Translations under genes and position numbers: made by a program
Shown: positions 46,746-55,442 of the stretch, piece by piece
Layout of the letters: every line of letters starts with the position of its first letter
Position numbering within the stretch: position 1 is the first letter of the stretch
The notes under the pieces: model-generated
Told to the model about the DNA's origin: nothing
The model's database searches: none
Seen by the model: the letters and a program-made list of their open reading frames with translations, nothing else
Assembly (NCBI GenBank): GCA_028383925.1
Contig: JAOEWO010000001.1
Span: forward strand, 124,001-188,000
DNA: 64,000 nucleotides
Origin: Winogradskyella sp.
Lineage (GTDB): Bacteria; Bacteroidota; Bacteroidia; Flavobacteriales; Flavobacteriaceae
Reading direction: 5' to 3'

Positions 46746-48755
46746 TTAAAGCGTTTTAGCCTCAGCAACTAACAAATCATTTTTATCTTCTAGTGCTTTA
46801 CTAATAAATTCGTTGACCGCATCATTACGTTCTAAGCCGTTTTTAAGTAGCACTTTTAACGCAATTAGCGTTGCTATACGTGTGCCTGCTTTTTTTAGAG
46901 CAGTGCCAAATAAAGGCTCTAATTCATCGTAAGTTACTTTTTTTGCTAACTCTTGAATTTCTAGCTTAACCTTAGCCTGTTTTTCTTCAGGGAGATTAGT
47001 GTACTTTTTTCCAAATTGTTGAATTATACTTATAGCAGCACGTTCTTGTTGTGGTTGCTTTGGTTTGTTTTGTGGTGCATTAGCTTGTGGTTTGGGTTTT
47101 TGTTTAGCCCAACTATCTCTTAGCCCAACCGTTTTATTAAATACCAATGCAGCTGGACGTGAATCTGTATCTACATTAAAATAACCCAAACGTTGAAACT
47201 GAAACTGCTCACCTACTTTAGCACGCGCTAAACTTGGTTCTAAAAAACCTGTTTTTATAGTTAAAGAATCAGGATTAATAAAGTCCATAAAGTCTTTGTC
47301 TTTGTCACTGTCTGGTGATTCGTGCATAAAAAGACGATCGTACTCTCTAATTTCAGCTGTAACCGCATGCTTAATAGATACCCAATGTAATGTGCCTTTT
47401 ATTTTCTTAGTGGTGTCTTCATTATAAGTACAATGTATTTCTGTAATCTCACCATTATCATCTTTTACAACACTATTAGCTTTAATAATATAAGCGTTTT
47501 TAAGACGGACTTCACCACCTAATTTTAATCTAAAAAACTTAGTGCTTGCCTCTTCTTTAAAATCTTCTTTTTCGATATAAATTTCTCTAGAAAATGGTAC
47601 TTTCCTATAACCAGCAGCAGCATCTTCTTGGTTATTTTCTGCTTCTAACCATTCAACTTTATCTTCAGGATAGTTAGTAATAACAACTTTTACAGGGTTT
47701 AAAACCGCCATTGCTCTATTGGCTGTTTTATTTAAATCTTCGCGTATGCAAAATTCTAAAAGTGAAACGTCAATAACATTTTCGCGCTTTGCAACACCTA
47801 CTTTTTCAATAAACTTACGAATAGAATTTGGTGAATAGCCACGACGACGTAAACCAGATATTGTTGGCATACGTGGATCGTCCCAACCAGAAACTACACC
47901 CTCTTCAACTAAACGTAATAACTTACGCTTACTCATAATGGTATAACTAAGATTTAATCTTGCAAATTCGCGTTGTTTAGGCGCTAAAGGTAATTCGGTT
48001 TTACTATAATTATAAACATGTTCTTTAAACCAATCGTAGAGCTTTCTATGTGGTTTAAATTCTAGTGAGCATAAGGAGTGAGATATCTGTTCTATATAAT
48101 CACTTTCACCATGTGTCCAATCGTACATTGGGTAAATACACCAATCATCACCTGTTCTGTGGTGATTAGCATACATTATACGATACATTATAGGATCTCT
48201 CATTAACATGTTTGGATCTTGCATGTCTATTTTTGCGCGCAATAAATGCGTACCAGCAGGAAATTCGCCAGCCTTCATGCGTGTAAATAAATCTAAATTT
48301 TCAGCAACACTTCTATCGCGATAAGGACTATTTGTACCTACTTGTGTTGGTGTCCCTTTTTGTTTAGCCATAACCTCAGACGACTGGCTATCTACGTAAG
48401 CTTTACCATCTTTAATCATTTGTAAAGCCCAATCGTATAATTTTTTAAAATAATCTGATGAGTACACTTCATTTGCCCAAGTATAACCTAACCAAGCAAT
48501 ATCGCGTTTTATAGCATCTACATATTCTTGTTCTTCTTTTGAAGGATTAGTATCATCGAAACGTAAATTAACTGGTGCGTTATACGTTTCTCCCAAACCA
48601 AAACTTATACCAATTGCTTTAGTATGGCCAATGTGCAGGTACCCATTTGGCTCTGGAGGAAAACGAAAGCGTAATTTAGCTTTAGATAAGCCATTTGCTA
48701 AGTCTTCTTCTATAATATGCTCAATAAAATTAAGCGGTTTGTTTTCTTCTGACAT
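46746..48755 (-). CDS. glnS: Glutaminyl-tRNA synthetase with a C-terminal extension
   Basis: 669 residues from the ATG at 48755, preferred over 48803 because MSEENKPLNFIEHIIEEDL is the usual start. The class I HIGH motif is PPEPNGYLHIGHTKAI and the KMSKS-type motif is MSKRKLLRLVEEG. The GlnRS core ends at about residue 552 (TVGLRDSWAKQ). A Pro/Gln-rich linker and a helical domain of about 95 residues follow, not found in E. coli GlnRS. The extra domain could aid tRNA binding, but its family was not recognised. Confidence 0.95.
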   Translation of the reverse strand: MSEENKPLNFIEHIIEEDLANGLSKAKLRFRFPPEPNGYLHIGHTKAIGISFGLGETYNAPVNLRFDDTNPSKEEQEYVDAIKRDIAWLGYTWANEVYSSDYFKKLYDWALQMIKDGKAYVDSQSSEVMAKQKGTPTQVGTNSPYRDRSVAENLDLFTRMKAGEFPAGTHLLRAKIDMQDPNMLMRDPIMYRIMYANHHRTGDDWCIYPMYDWTHGESDYIEQISHSLCSLEFKPHRKLYDWFKEHVYNYSKTELPLAPKQREFARLNLSYTIMSKRKLLRLVEEGVVSGWDDPRMPTISGLRRRGYSPNSIRKFIEKVGVAKRENVIDVSLLEFCIREDLNKTANRAMAVLNPVKVVITNYPEDKVEWLEAENNQEDAAAGYRKVPFSREIYIEKEDFKEEASTKFFRLKLGGEVRLKNAYIIKANSVVKDDNGEITEIHCTYNEDTTKKIKGTLHWVSIKHAVTAEIREYDRLFMHESPDSDKDKDFMDFINPDSLTIKTGFLEPSLARAKVGEQFQFQRLGYFNVDTDSRPAALVFNKTVGLRDSWAKQKPKPQANAPQNKPKQPQQERAAISIIQQFGKKYTNLPEEKQAKVKLEIQELAKKVTYDELEPLFGTALKKAGTRIATLIALKVLLKNGLERNDAVNEFISKALEDKNDLLVAEAKTL

Positions 48756-48842
48756 TACGATATTATAAGCTGTAAAATTACACAAATTGTAACATTTTTG
48801 CACTATGATATACGTATAGTGTGAACCAAAAAACTATAGAAA

Positions 48843-49043
48843 ATGAAGTATAAATGTCCTAAATGCGATAATACAACGTATGCTATTGATGAGATGAGAG
48901 CCACAGGTGGCACATTATCTAAAATATTTGATATACAGAATAAAAAATTTACATCAGTTACATGTAAAAAATGTACTTATACAGAATTCTTTAAAACCAA
49001 AACAAGTGCATTAAGCAACGTCTTTGATTTTTTTACGAATTAA
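48843..49043 (+). CDS. Small zinc-ribbon protein
   Basis: A 66-residue protein with two CxxC knuckles: CPKC (5-8) and CKKC (41-44). The spacing and the TTYAIDEMRATGG / SKIFDIQNKKF segments fit the DUF2082-type zinc-ribbon proteins (PF09855), said to bind nucleic acid. The role is unknown. It stands alone, divergent from glnS. Confidence 0.82.
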   Translation: MKYKCPKCDNTTYAIDEMRATGGTLSKIFDIQNKKFTSVTCKKCTYTEFFKTKTSALSNVFDFFTN

Positions 49044-49106
49044 AACAGTATTAAATTCTTTCAATATTTATAATAAAGTCACCAAATAGACTAGTATTTT
49101 TGTGAT

Positions 49107-49478
49107 ATGGGAATAATAAAGGTTGAAAACATTAGAGTATTTGCAAACCATGGTTGTCTAAAAGAAGAAACTTTAATAGGCAGTGATTACCGTGTAGATT
49201 TAAAAGTGAAAGCTAATCTTAGCGCGTCTTCTATATCTAATGAATTAGTAGACACTGTAGATTATGTATTTTTAAATAATATAGTAAGAGAAGAAATGGA
49301 CAAACCTTCTAAACTCCTCGAAACTGTGGCACAACGAATTATAGATCGCATATTTAATGAGGATAAAATGGTTACTAAAACGAGTGTTTGGGTAAGTAAA
49401 ATTAATCCTCCTATTGGTGGTGACGTAGAAATGGTAACAATAAAACTTACTCAAAAACGAAAAAGCTTAAGTAAGTAG
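49107..49478 (+). CDS. folB: Dihydroneopterin aldolase
   Basis: A 123-residue folate-pathway enzyme that cleaves 7,8-dihydroneopterin to the 6-hydroxymethyl pterin. It has the typical IKVENIRVFANHGCLKEET start, DTVDYVFLNNIV, the SKLLETVAQRI helix with the active-site Glu, and INPPIGGDVEMVTIKL. The length is standard. A candidate -7 box (TATTTTTG, 49095-49102) lies very near the ATG, so the transcript may have little or no leader. Confidence 0.92.
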   Translation: MGIIKVENIRVFANHGCLKEETLIGSDYRVDLKVKANLSASSISNELVDTVDYVFLNNIVREEMDKPSKLLETVAQRIIDRIFNEDKMVTKTSVWVSKINPPIGGDVEMVTIKLTQKRKSLSK

Positions 49479-49498
49479 GCTAAAAACCTAATTATTTA

Positions 49499-49506
49499 TA
49501 TATTTG
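49499..49506 (+). promoter_or_regulatory. -7 element for tRNA-Cys
   Basis: TATATTTG matches TAnnTTTG and lies 46 bp before the tRNA 5' end. The -33 is not obvious. Confidence 0.4.
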
Positions 49507-49552
49507 CCCTCTCATTTATAAAAAGTGAGATTTTGCTAAAGCAGAAATTTAC

Positions 49553-49623
49553 GGTGTCTTGGCCGAGTGGCTAGGCAAAGGTCTGCAAAACCTTGTACAG
49601 CGGTTCGAATCCGCTAGACACCT
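49553..49623 (+). tRNA. tRNA-Cys (anticodon GCA)
   Basis: A 71-nt cloverleaf with a perfect acceptor stem GGTGTCT / AGACACC and an anticodon stem AAGGT / ACCTT around the loop CTGCAAA (anticodon GCA). The T arm has GGTTCGAATCC. The discriminator base is T, as expected for tRNA-Cys. The 3' CCA is not encoded. A terminator follows directly. Confidence 0.97.
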
Positions 49624-49625
49624 CT

Positions 49626-49658
49626 AAAAGTCCTTAATTTAAATATTAAGGACTTTTT
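49626..49658. terminator. Intrinsic terminator after tRNA-Cys
   Basis: AAAAGTCCTTAAT (49626-49638) pairs with ATTAAGGACTTTT (49645-49657), followed by another T. The symmetric A and T flanks let it also end the convergent pseudogene at 49669. Confidence 0.92.
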
Positions 49659-49668
49659 GTTTTATCAT

Positions 49669-50331
49669 CTATTTGTTTAGTGACTCGAGATATTTAACTA
49701 GTTTTAGCATACTTAGCGGATTTTTAAAATCTACAATATTAGTTTTACGATATGCTTTTATCTCTTTTTTACGGCTAGTATAAACACGTTTTAATTGATT
49801 AACAGTCTTAAGTTTAGTAAATATGTTGTCTTTATTTAACCAATAATTTATGTCTAAAGTCGCTTTATATATTTATGGAAGTTCTAAAGCATACAAATTA
49901 CCTTGATTTTCTATAGACATTAAAGGAGTGGTTGACGCTGTTTGCGAAGAACTACCGTAACCACTTCGGCCTTCTGTAGCTGTAGATAAATCGCAGGTAT
50001 ACTCTACATAAAGTTCTATATTAGATTTTAATAAAAACTCATAAAATGTGTTGTCTTTTCTAAAAAATTTTCTGTTTGCTATGTAAACTGTATCTATTTT
50101 ATTTATAACAGATTGAGAGAGTCCTACAATTTCATTATCTTTTTTTAGTGCAAAATTTTTAGAAAGTGCATTAAAATTTAATATACCGGTTTGCTTTGTT
50201 CCATCTTTTAAAAGAATAGAACCCTGAGAAAAATTAGATAATATGTAATGTTGTGATTGGCTAGATTTTATTTGAGAATGACCTATAAAACCTATTAAAA
50301 TTGCAATAACAGTTAGTAAATAAATTTTCAT
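49669..50331 (-). pseudogene. Secreted protein of unknown family, interrupted by an in-frame TAA
   Basis: A signal peptide (LIGFIGHSQ) and a mature part read up to LYALELP at residue 152, where a TAA lies at 49873-49875. The frame then stays open for 67 codons: IYKATLDINYWLNKDNIF, TKLKTVNQLKRVYTS, KNPLSMLKLVKYLESLNK, ending at a TAG (49669-49671). The tail has normal amino-acid composition and fills the otherwise empty 200 bp up to the terminator. The likeliest reading is one gene of about 220 residues with a premature stop, from a single substitution or a sequencing error. The family was not recognised. Confidence 0.75.
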
Positions 50332-50342
50332 GGTAAAGCTAT

Positions 50343-51026
50343 TTAATTAATTGGGTTTACCCTATCTATCTGCTCTATACTCTTCTCAAAAATCTCTGGA
50401 AACAAGCCTTGTGAAAGTAAAATGATACCAAATACTAAAATAACAAGAGCTACAATTTTTTTAGTTTTAAAAATTCGTCTTGGAGTTAATTTACTTTTTA
50501 ATCGTTTGGCTGCTGCAATCTTTACTAAATCTGTTAAGAAATACGAAATAATCATGGTTGCAATAAAAATAACTACTCCGTTTTTTGAAGTCGTTATTGA
50601 TGTGCCAATAACTATAAAGCCTAACCAACCTAATAGTACACCTATATTAATAAAATTGAGTAAAAAGCCTTTAACAAATAAAACCCCATAATCTTTTTTG
50701 GGTAATTCTATTCTGTGGTGCTCTCTAACAATAGAGCGAAAAGATTTTGAAGTTTTTATAAAACTAATAAGTCCGTAAATTACTAGTAAAACACCACCAA
50801 AGACTAGTAGTTTAGGATCGTCTTTTATTTTATCTAAAAGGGTGTCTGTACTTTTAAAAATAACAAGAATAAATACAATGTCTGCTAAGATGACGCCTAA
50901 ATCGAAAATAATAGCACTAGTAAATCCTTTTGTTACACTAGTTTCTAGTAAAACAAAAAATACTGGCCCTATTGTAAAGGCTAAAATAATACCAAAAGGA
51001 ATGGCAGTTAAAATGTCATCAAACAT
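50343..51026 (-). CDS. LysE-family translocator
   Basis: A 227-residue membrane protein with about six segments. The N-terminal IPFGIILAFTIGPVFFVLLE with its Gly-Pro is the hallmark of LysE/RhtB amino-acid exporters. The central FGGVLLVIYGLISFIK and VLLGWLGFIVIG segments fit too. The exported substrate is unknown. It starts 43 bp after the next gene on the minus strand, and the pseudogene follows it by 11 bp. Confidence 0.88.
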   Translation of the reverse strand: MFDDILTAIPFGIILAFTIGPVFFVLLETSVTKGFTSAIIFDLGVILADIVFILVIFKSTDTLLDKIKDDPKLLVFGGVLLVIYGLISFIKTSKSFRSIVREHHRIELPKKDYGVLFVKGFLLNFINIGVLLGWLGFIVIGTSITTSKNGVVIFIATMIISYFLTDLVKIAAAKRLKSKLTPRRIFKTKKIVALVILVFGIILLSQGLFPEIFEKSIEQIDRVNPIN

Positions 51027-51069
51027 GTAACTATTGTGGTTTACACAAAAATAACAAACTCAATCGAAT

Positions 51070-51741
51070 TTACATACGTTTTATTCTACCACCAAGTACA
51101 GTGCTTTCATTTACCTGTTTTGGCTTACCATAAATAAAAACATCACCGCCAGCTTTTATTCTAACCTCTGCAAGCGCTGTTGCATGTATATAAGCTTCGC
51201 CAGCAGCATTAATACTGACTTCAGTTTGTTGCGTAACAAAGTCTTTACCGTTAAACTCACCACCTGTGTATATAGATATATCTTGGTTTTTAGAACTTCC
51301 GGTGACGTTAATAATACCACCTGTAACAGCTCTAAAATTTGCGTATGTAGATTTTATGGTTGCAGATATCTCTGCACCTTCTTGAGTTTTTAAATCTATT
51401 TCGTATTGCTCAATAATATCTTGTACAGTAACTTTTGTACCTTCGTTAGCATCTATAACATCAACAGTTGTATAGTGTAGAATAACAACGGTATCGTTAC
51501 CATCGTAACTTTCTTCTAGATTCATTCTAATTTTAAGCTTTCCGTTTTTATTTACAACCTCAACATCGCTTCTATTTTTACCAGAAATAAGTACTTTATT
51601 TTCTGTTGATTTAATCATTTTTAGATTAATTAGATCGTAAACCTTAACTGTAGAAAATTCTCCAATGGCTTTTTCTATAGTTTCTTGTGCATTTAAATTA
51701 AAACCTAGTAGCGCAATTAATATGCATATTATATTTTTCAT
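51070..51741 (-). CDS. GIN-domain (DUF2807) secreted protein
   Basis: A 223-residue protein with a signal peptide (LLGFNLNAQ) and a right-handed beta-helix-like repeat pattern. The start FSTVKVYDLINLKMIKS and the later INAAGEAYIHATALAEVRIK / IKAGGDVFIYGKP are typical of the putative auto-transporter adhesin head GIN domain. It is probably surface-exposed or periplasmic. It lies 5 bp after the small membrane protein gene in the same run. Confidence 0.88.
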   Translation of the reverse strand: MKNIICILIALLGFNLNAQETIEKAIGEFSTVKVYDLINLKMIKSTENKVLISGKNRSDVEVVNKNGKLKIRMNLEESYDGNDTVVILHYTTVDVIDANEGTKVTVQDIIEQYEIDLKTQEGAEISATIKSTYANFRAVTGGIINVTGSSKNQDISIYTGGEFNGKDFVTQQTEVSINAAGEAYIHATALAEVRIKAGGDVFIYGKPKQVNESTVLGGRIKRM

Positions 51742-51746
51742 AAGTA

Positions 51747-51983
51747 TTATTTTAAGATAATTACCTTTTTACTAAACAACCATTTTAACTGAATTTGATC
51801 TCCAGATTGTTTTTTTACAACACGCCTTTGTGGTGATAAAATTACTGTTATACCAGCAGAGATAGCTGAAAGTAAATATGGATTTATATCATTAAAAACC
51901 ATTTGTATACAAAACCTCATTACTAAGTAAGTAATAAGAAAAATTAAAAAAATATATAAACTAGCTTTTGTCGTTGTTTTCAT
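51747..51983 (-). CDS. Small two-helix membrane protein
   Basis: A 78-residue protein with hydrophobic segments at about 9-30 and 36-50 and a basic C-terminus (SPQRRVVKKQSGDQIQLKWL). It lies tightly between the YbjQ-like and GIN-domain genes, which supports it as a real gene. No family was recognised. Confidence 0.7.
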   Translation of the reverse strand: MKTTTKASLYIFLIFLITYLVMRFCIQMVFNDINPYLLSAISAGITVILSPQRRVVKKQSGDQIQLKWLFSKKVIILK

Positions 51984-51985
51984 AA

Positions 51986-52285
51986 TTATATAGCAACTTT
52001 AACTGCAGTACCTGTAACAGAAACCATAGCATAATTACTTGTTGTTAATTCAATCTCAACTTTAATACCAACAACAGCATTTGCATTAAGTTTAACAGCA
52101 TTATTTTGAAGTGTTTGAAACGCTTCTTCTTTTACTGTTTCTATACTTGTTTGCATTTTAGTGTAATACTTAGTCATACTAAAACCCATAGATATGCCTT
52201 CTTTATTTAAAGCAACCCCTGTTACTATGCCTAAATAATCTACTATTTTATGGCCTTCTATAGAATTTGTGGTAGTTAAAATCAT
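51986..52285 (-). CDS. YbjQ family protein
   Basis: A 99-residue protein. The start MILTTTNSIEGHKIVDYLGI, the central EEAFQTLQNNAVKLNANAVVG and the end MVSVTGTAVKV match the YbjQ/heavy-metal-binding (PF01906) family of oligomeric proteins with unknown biochemical role. It is first in a run with the small membrane, GIN-domain and LysE genes. Confidence 0.9.
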   Translation of the reverse strand: MILTTTNSIEGHKIVDYLGIVTGVALNKEGISMGFSMTKYYTKMQTSIETVKEEAFQTLQNNAVKLNANAVVGIKVEIELTTSNYAMVSVTGTAVKVAI

Positions 52286-52338
52286 CTATTATTTATTTAT
52301 GTAATATGTCTATTATATCTAAAAAATGTTACAAAAAT

Positions 52339-54585
52339 TTAATCTACTTCTGGTTTTCCTACCATGTAAAAATCTAGATGCTTTTTTGTTAAATCTGCAT
52401 TTTTAACTTTTACAATAACACTATCACCAAGTTGGTATACAATATCTAATTTTTTACCAACCATAGCATATTGGTCTTGGTCAAATTGGTAGTGGTCGTC
52501 TTTCATATCTCTAACACTTACCATACCTTCACATTTATTAGAAACAATTTCTACATAAATTCCCCAATCTGTTACACCAGAAATAACACCTAAAAATTCT
52601 TCATCTTCATGATCTTGCATATAACGAATCTGCATGTACTTAATAGAATCGCGCTCTGCTTTGGTTGCTAAATATTCCATATTACTAGAATGTTTACACT
52701 TCTCGTTATAAATAGCTTCGTTAGCAGATTTTTCTCCATCTAAGTACATTTGTAGAAGACGATGCGCCATAACATCTGGATAACGACGAATTGGCGATGT
52801 AAAATGACTGTAATAATCAAAAGCTAACCCATAATGTCCAATATTATGTGTTGTATACTCTGCTTTAGACATGGTACGAATGGTTAAAGTATCTACTAAA
52901 TTTTGTTCTTTTTTACCAACAACATCTTTAAGTAATTTATTAAGTGATGATGCTACACTCCCTTTATCCGTAAAATTAAGCTTGTGCCCAAATCGTGCAA
53001 CAACCGTTTGTAACTGTGCTAATTTATCTTGTTTAGGCTCATCGTGTACACGGTATACAAATGTCTTTTTAGGACTTTGTTTACCAATAAACTCAGACAC
53101 TTTTCTATTAGCTAATAACATAAACTCTTCAATTAGTTTATTAGCATCTTTACTTGTTTTAAAATGAATACCTACTGGGTTAGCTTCTTCGTCTAAATTA
53201 AATTTTACTTCAACCTTATCAAAAGAAATTGCACCTTCTCGCATACGTTGCGAACGCATTTTTTTAGCGAGTTTATCTAAAACTAAAACCGCTTCAGCAA
53301 TTTCTGGTGTTGTTTTATATTCTTTTTCAGTAAGAGAAACTTCTTTAGGTATTTGTAGTGTAATGAGATCTCTCGACTTCGCTCGAGATGACAGTTCGTA
53401 TTTAGGATTATTTTCTATAATAGCTTGTGCTTCTTCGTAAGCAAAACGTGCGTCTGAATAGGTTACAGTTCTACCAAACCATTCATTTTTAATTTCGCAT
53501 TTATCATTCATTTGAAACACAGCAGAAAACGTATATTTTTCTTCGTGTGGTCGTAATGAACAAGCTCCGTTAGATAATCGTTCTGGTAACATAGGTACAA
53601 CACGATCTACTAAATAAATAGAGGTTGCACGCTCATAAGCTTCATCATCTAAAACAGTGCCTGGTTGTACATAATGCGATACATCTGCTATATGTATTCC
53701 TATTTCGTATAAACCATTATCTAAAATTTTAAAAGATAAGGCATCATCAAAATCTTTAGCATCTTTAGGATCTATAGTAAAGGTTAAATCTTTACGCATA
53801 TCGCGACGTTTTGCTATTTCTTCTTCTGTAATAGAAATATCTAAATTGTTAGAATAGGCTTCAACCTCTTGCGGAAACTCTAATGGTAAACCATACTCAG
53901 CTAAAATAGAATGAATCTCTGTACTGTGCTCACCTGGTTTACCTAAGACTTTAATCACTTTTCCGTTAGGTGAATCTGCTCTATCTGGCCAATCTTCTAG
54001 TGAAACTAATACCTTATCACCATCTTCTGCCTTATTAATTTTATTAATGGGTACAAAAATATCTTTGTACATTTTTGTACTATCTGGCACAACAAAGGCA
54101 AAGTTCTTTTTTTCGTGAATTTGAATTGTGCCAACATATTCGGTTTTTGCTCGCTTAATAATGTTAGTTATTTCCCCTTCTTGTTTACCTCTATGTCTTC
54201 TTTTGTAAGCATGAAATTCTACTTCATCACCATTTAAAGCTTTATTAATATTATTGGCTGCAATAAAAATATCTTCTTCAAAATCATCGCAAATTATATA
54301 TCCATTGCCTTTAGCACCTAAATCTAAAATACCTGTATGATACTCTGTAGTCGCTATAACTTTAAATTTACCACGATCTACTTCTTCTAGATCACCATTA
54401 GCTTTTAATTTAGCTAGTGTTTTTATAATTTGGTTACGACTGCTTGCATCATTTACATTAAGTTTTGAGGCAATTTGTTTATAATTAAAGGCTTGGTTTC
54501 TTTCTTTTTTTAAAATACCTAAGATGGTATTTGTAAGGTTGGAAATCTTGTTATGTGAAGGTTTCCTGTATTTCTTTTTTGTCAT
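52339..54585 (-). CDS. rnr: Ribonuclease R, with an in-frame repeat insertion
   Basis: A 748-residue 3'-5' exoribonuclease for structured RNA. An N-terminal winged-helix part is followed by cold-shock-like domains, the RNB domain with the metal-binding DPKDAKDFDDALSF, and a C-terminal S1 domain (EFLGVISGVTDWGIYVE). Inside the RNB domain the stretch YELSSRAKSRDLITLQ is encoded by a palindromic repeat (53367-53394). Homologues go directly from ENN to the IPKEVSLT-like segment, as I recall the family. The frame is kept, so the enzyme is probably active. It is divergent from rpiB across the candidate oriC. Confidence 0.94.
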   Translation of the reverse strand: MTKKKYRKPSHNKISNLTNTILGILKKERNQAFNYKQIASKLNVNDASSRNQIIKTLAKLKANGDLEEVDRGKFKVIATTEYHTGILDLGAKGNGYIICDDFEEDIFIAANNINKALNGDEVEFHAYKRRHRGKQEGEITNIIKRAKTEYVGTIQIHEKKNFAFVVPDSTKMYKDIFVPINKINKAEDGDKVLVSLEDWPDRADSPNGKVIKVLGKPGEHSTEIHSILAEYGLPLEFPQEVEAYSNNLDISITEEEIAKRRDMRKDLTFTIDPKDAKDFDDALSFKILDNGLYEIGIHIADVSHYVQPGTVLDDEAYERATSIYLVDRVVPMLPERLSNGACSLRPHEEKYTFSAVFQMNDKCEIKNEWFGRTVTYSDARFAYEEAQAIIENNPKYELSSRAKSRDLITLQIPKEVSLTEKEYKTTPEIAEAVLVLDKLAKKMRSQRMREGAISFDKVEVKFNLDEEANPVGIHFKTSKDANKLIEEFMLLANRKVSEFIGKQSPKKTFVYRVHDEPKQDKLAQLQTVVARFGHKLNFTDKGSVASSLNKLLKDVVGKKEQNLVDTLTIRTMSKAEYTTHNIGHYGLAFDYYSHFTSPIRRYPDVMAHRLLQMYLDGEKSANEAIYNEKCKHSSNMEYLATKAERDSIKYMQIRYMQDHEDEEFLGVISGVTDWGIYVEIVSNKCEGMVSVRDMKDDHYQFDQDQYAMVGKKLDIVYQLGDSVIVKVKNADLTKKHLDFYMVGKPEVD
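53367..53394. repeat. REP-like palindromic repeat inside rnr
   Basis: The 28-bp segment contains TCTCGA-CTTCGC-TCGAGA (53371-53388), a hairpin with a 6-nt loop. On the coding strand it reads CTGTCATCTCGAGCGAAGTC and onward, the kind of short dispersed element often seen between genes in flavobacteria. Here it is in frame within rnr. Confidence 0.75.
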
Positions 54586-55075
54586 TTATTAATTGTAATG
54601 TTTCAATTTTATATAAAAAATAAAACGTATCGTTTTTAATACTTAATTCTTACAGTGAAGAGTTAATCGGTTGCACATCTATTTTACTCAGTGACCACGA
54701 TAATAAGAGATTAAGTTATTACAAAGCTACGCTATTAAAATTAAATAGTGTTTAACTAAGGTTAAATTAATACAAAAGCTATGTAAACTATCTTAGTGTT
54801 AAAATCTTGTGGTCTTAAATATTATCTACATTAAAAAGATATTATTTTGAAATAAATTAAAAGTTGAATTGTAAATTTTACTTATCAACATATATATACA
54901 TAATATCATTTTTCTTTTAAAATTTAAAAAAAACAATAGTGATTATTATAGTGTGTTAATAGCTACTATAACTTTTTTGTATTTTATTTTGATTAGTGAC
55001 TTATCACATTTACTTAATACGTAGTTAACATTAAATTAAAAGATAACTACTTCATTTTAAGCTAAAATTTGAAAG

Positions 55076-55108
55076 CTATTAACAACTGTTAATAACCGTT
55101 GTTAATAG
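55076..55108. repeat. 11-bp perfect inverted repeat in the candidate oriC
   Basis: CTATTAACAAC (55076-55086) and GTTGTTAATAG (55098-55108) are exact reverse complements around an 11-nt spacer that itself holds TGTTAATAA, a DnaA-box-like word. Several copies of a GTTAATA/TATTAAC word thus cluster in 33 bp. Confidence 0.85.
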
Positions 55109-55313
55109 AAATGACTTATATGTTTTTAGTAAATAACTGTTAACTTCTATAGATATGAGGTCTAATAACTCGCTCGAAAAAAATGGTTAACTAATTAGGT
55201 TTTTAACTTCCTCTTTTTGATTGGGAAAATATATGGATAATCCTAATTTTACTTTTAACCAATTACAAACAGTTATTAACAAGTAGTCTTCAATTTTAAC
55301 TCTACTTATCAAC

Positions 55314-55329
55314 AGTGTTTATAAACACT
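55314..55329. repeat. 16-bp perfect palindrome next to a DnaA-box-like word
   Basis: AGTGTTTATAAACACT is a perfect palindrome that shares one base with TTATCAACA (55306-55314). Confidence 0.85.
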
Positions 55330-55364
55330 TATAATGAACGTAAGTTTCAAACTTAAAAATTATG

Positions 55365-55399
55365 AATAAGTAAGCCGTTATAAGTTATGCATACTTATT
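55365..55399. repeat. 8-bp inverted repeat near the rpiB side of the tract
   Basis: AATAAGTA (55365-55372) and TACTTATT (55392-55399) are exact reverse complements with a 19-nt spacer. It lies 44 bp before the rpiB ATG and could instead be an rpiB operator. Confidence 0.6.
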
Positions 55400-55442
55400 A
55401 GCAATTATTAACTTTAGAGCTGAATAAATAAGATAATTTATT

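Larger units (their letters stand above)
54586..55442. other. Gene-free AT-rich tract with DnaA-box-like repeats: candidate oriC
   Basis: 857 bp between divergent rnr and rpiB hold no credible ORF. DnaA-box-like 9-mers close to TTATCCACA are TTATCTACA (54822-54830), TTATCAACA (54882-54890 and 55306-55314), TTATTAACA (55273-55281, and 55087-55095 on the minus strand) and TTATCCATA (55232-55240, minus strand). There are three notable inverted repeats: 55076-55108, 55314-55329 and 55365-55399. The tract is very AT-rich. parS sites, mnmG and rnpA are nearby. No dnaA gene is in the window, so the call is provisional. Confidence 0.55.

Noticed and set aside
43883..50331. Possibility that TAA is recoded as a sense codon in this organism
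   Set aside because: Many intact genes here end in TAA at the right place (for example gltX, folB, rpiB), so TAA is a normal stop; the two in-frame TAAs are better read as mutations or errors.
54586..55442. Structured RNA gene (tmRNA, SRP RNA, RNase P RNA or riboswitch) in the empty tract
   Set aside because: No conserved core motifs of these RNAs were found; composition is too AT-rich.
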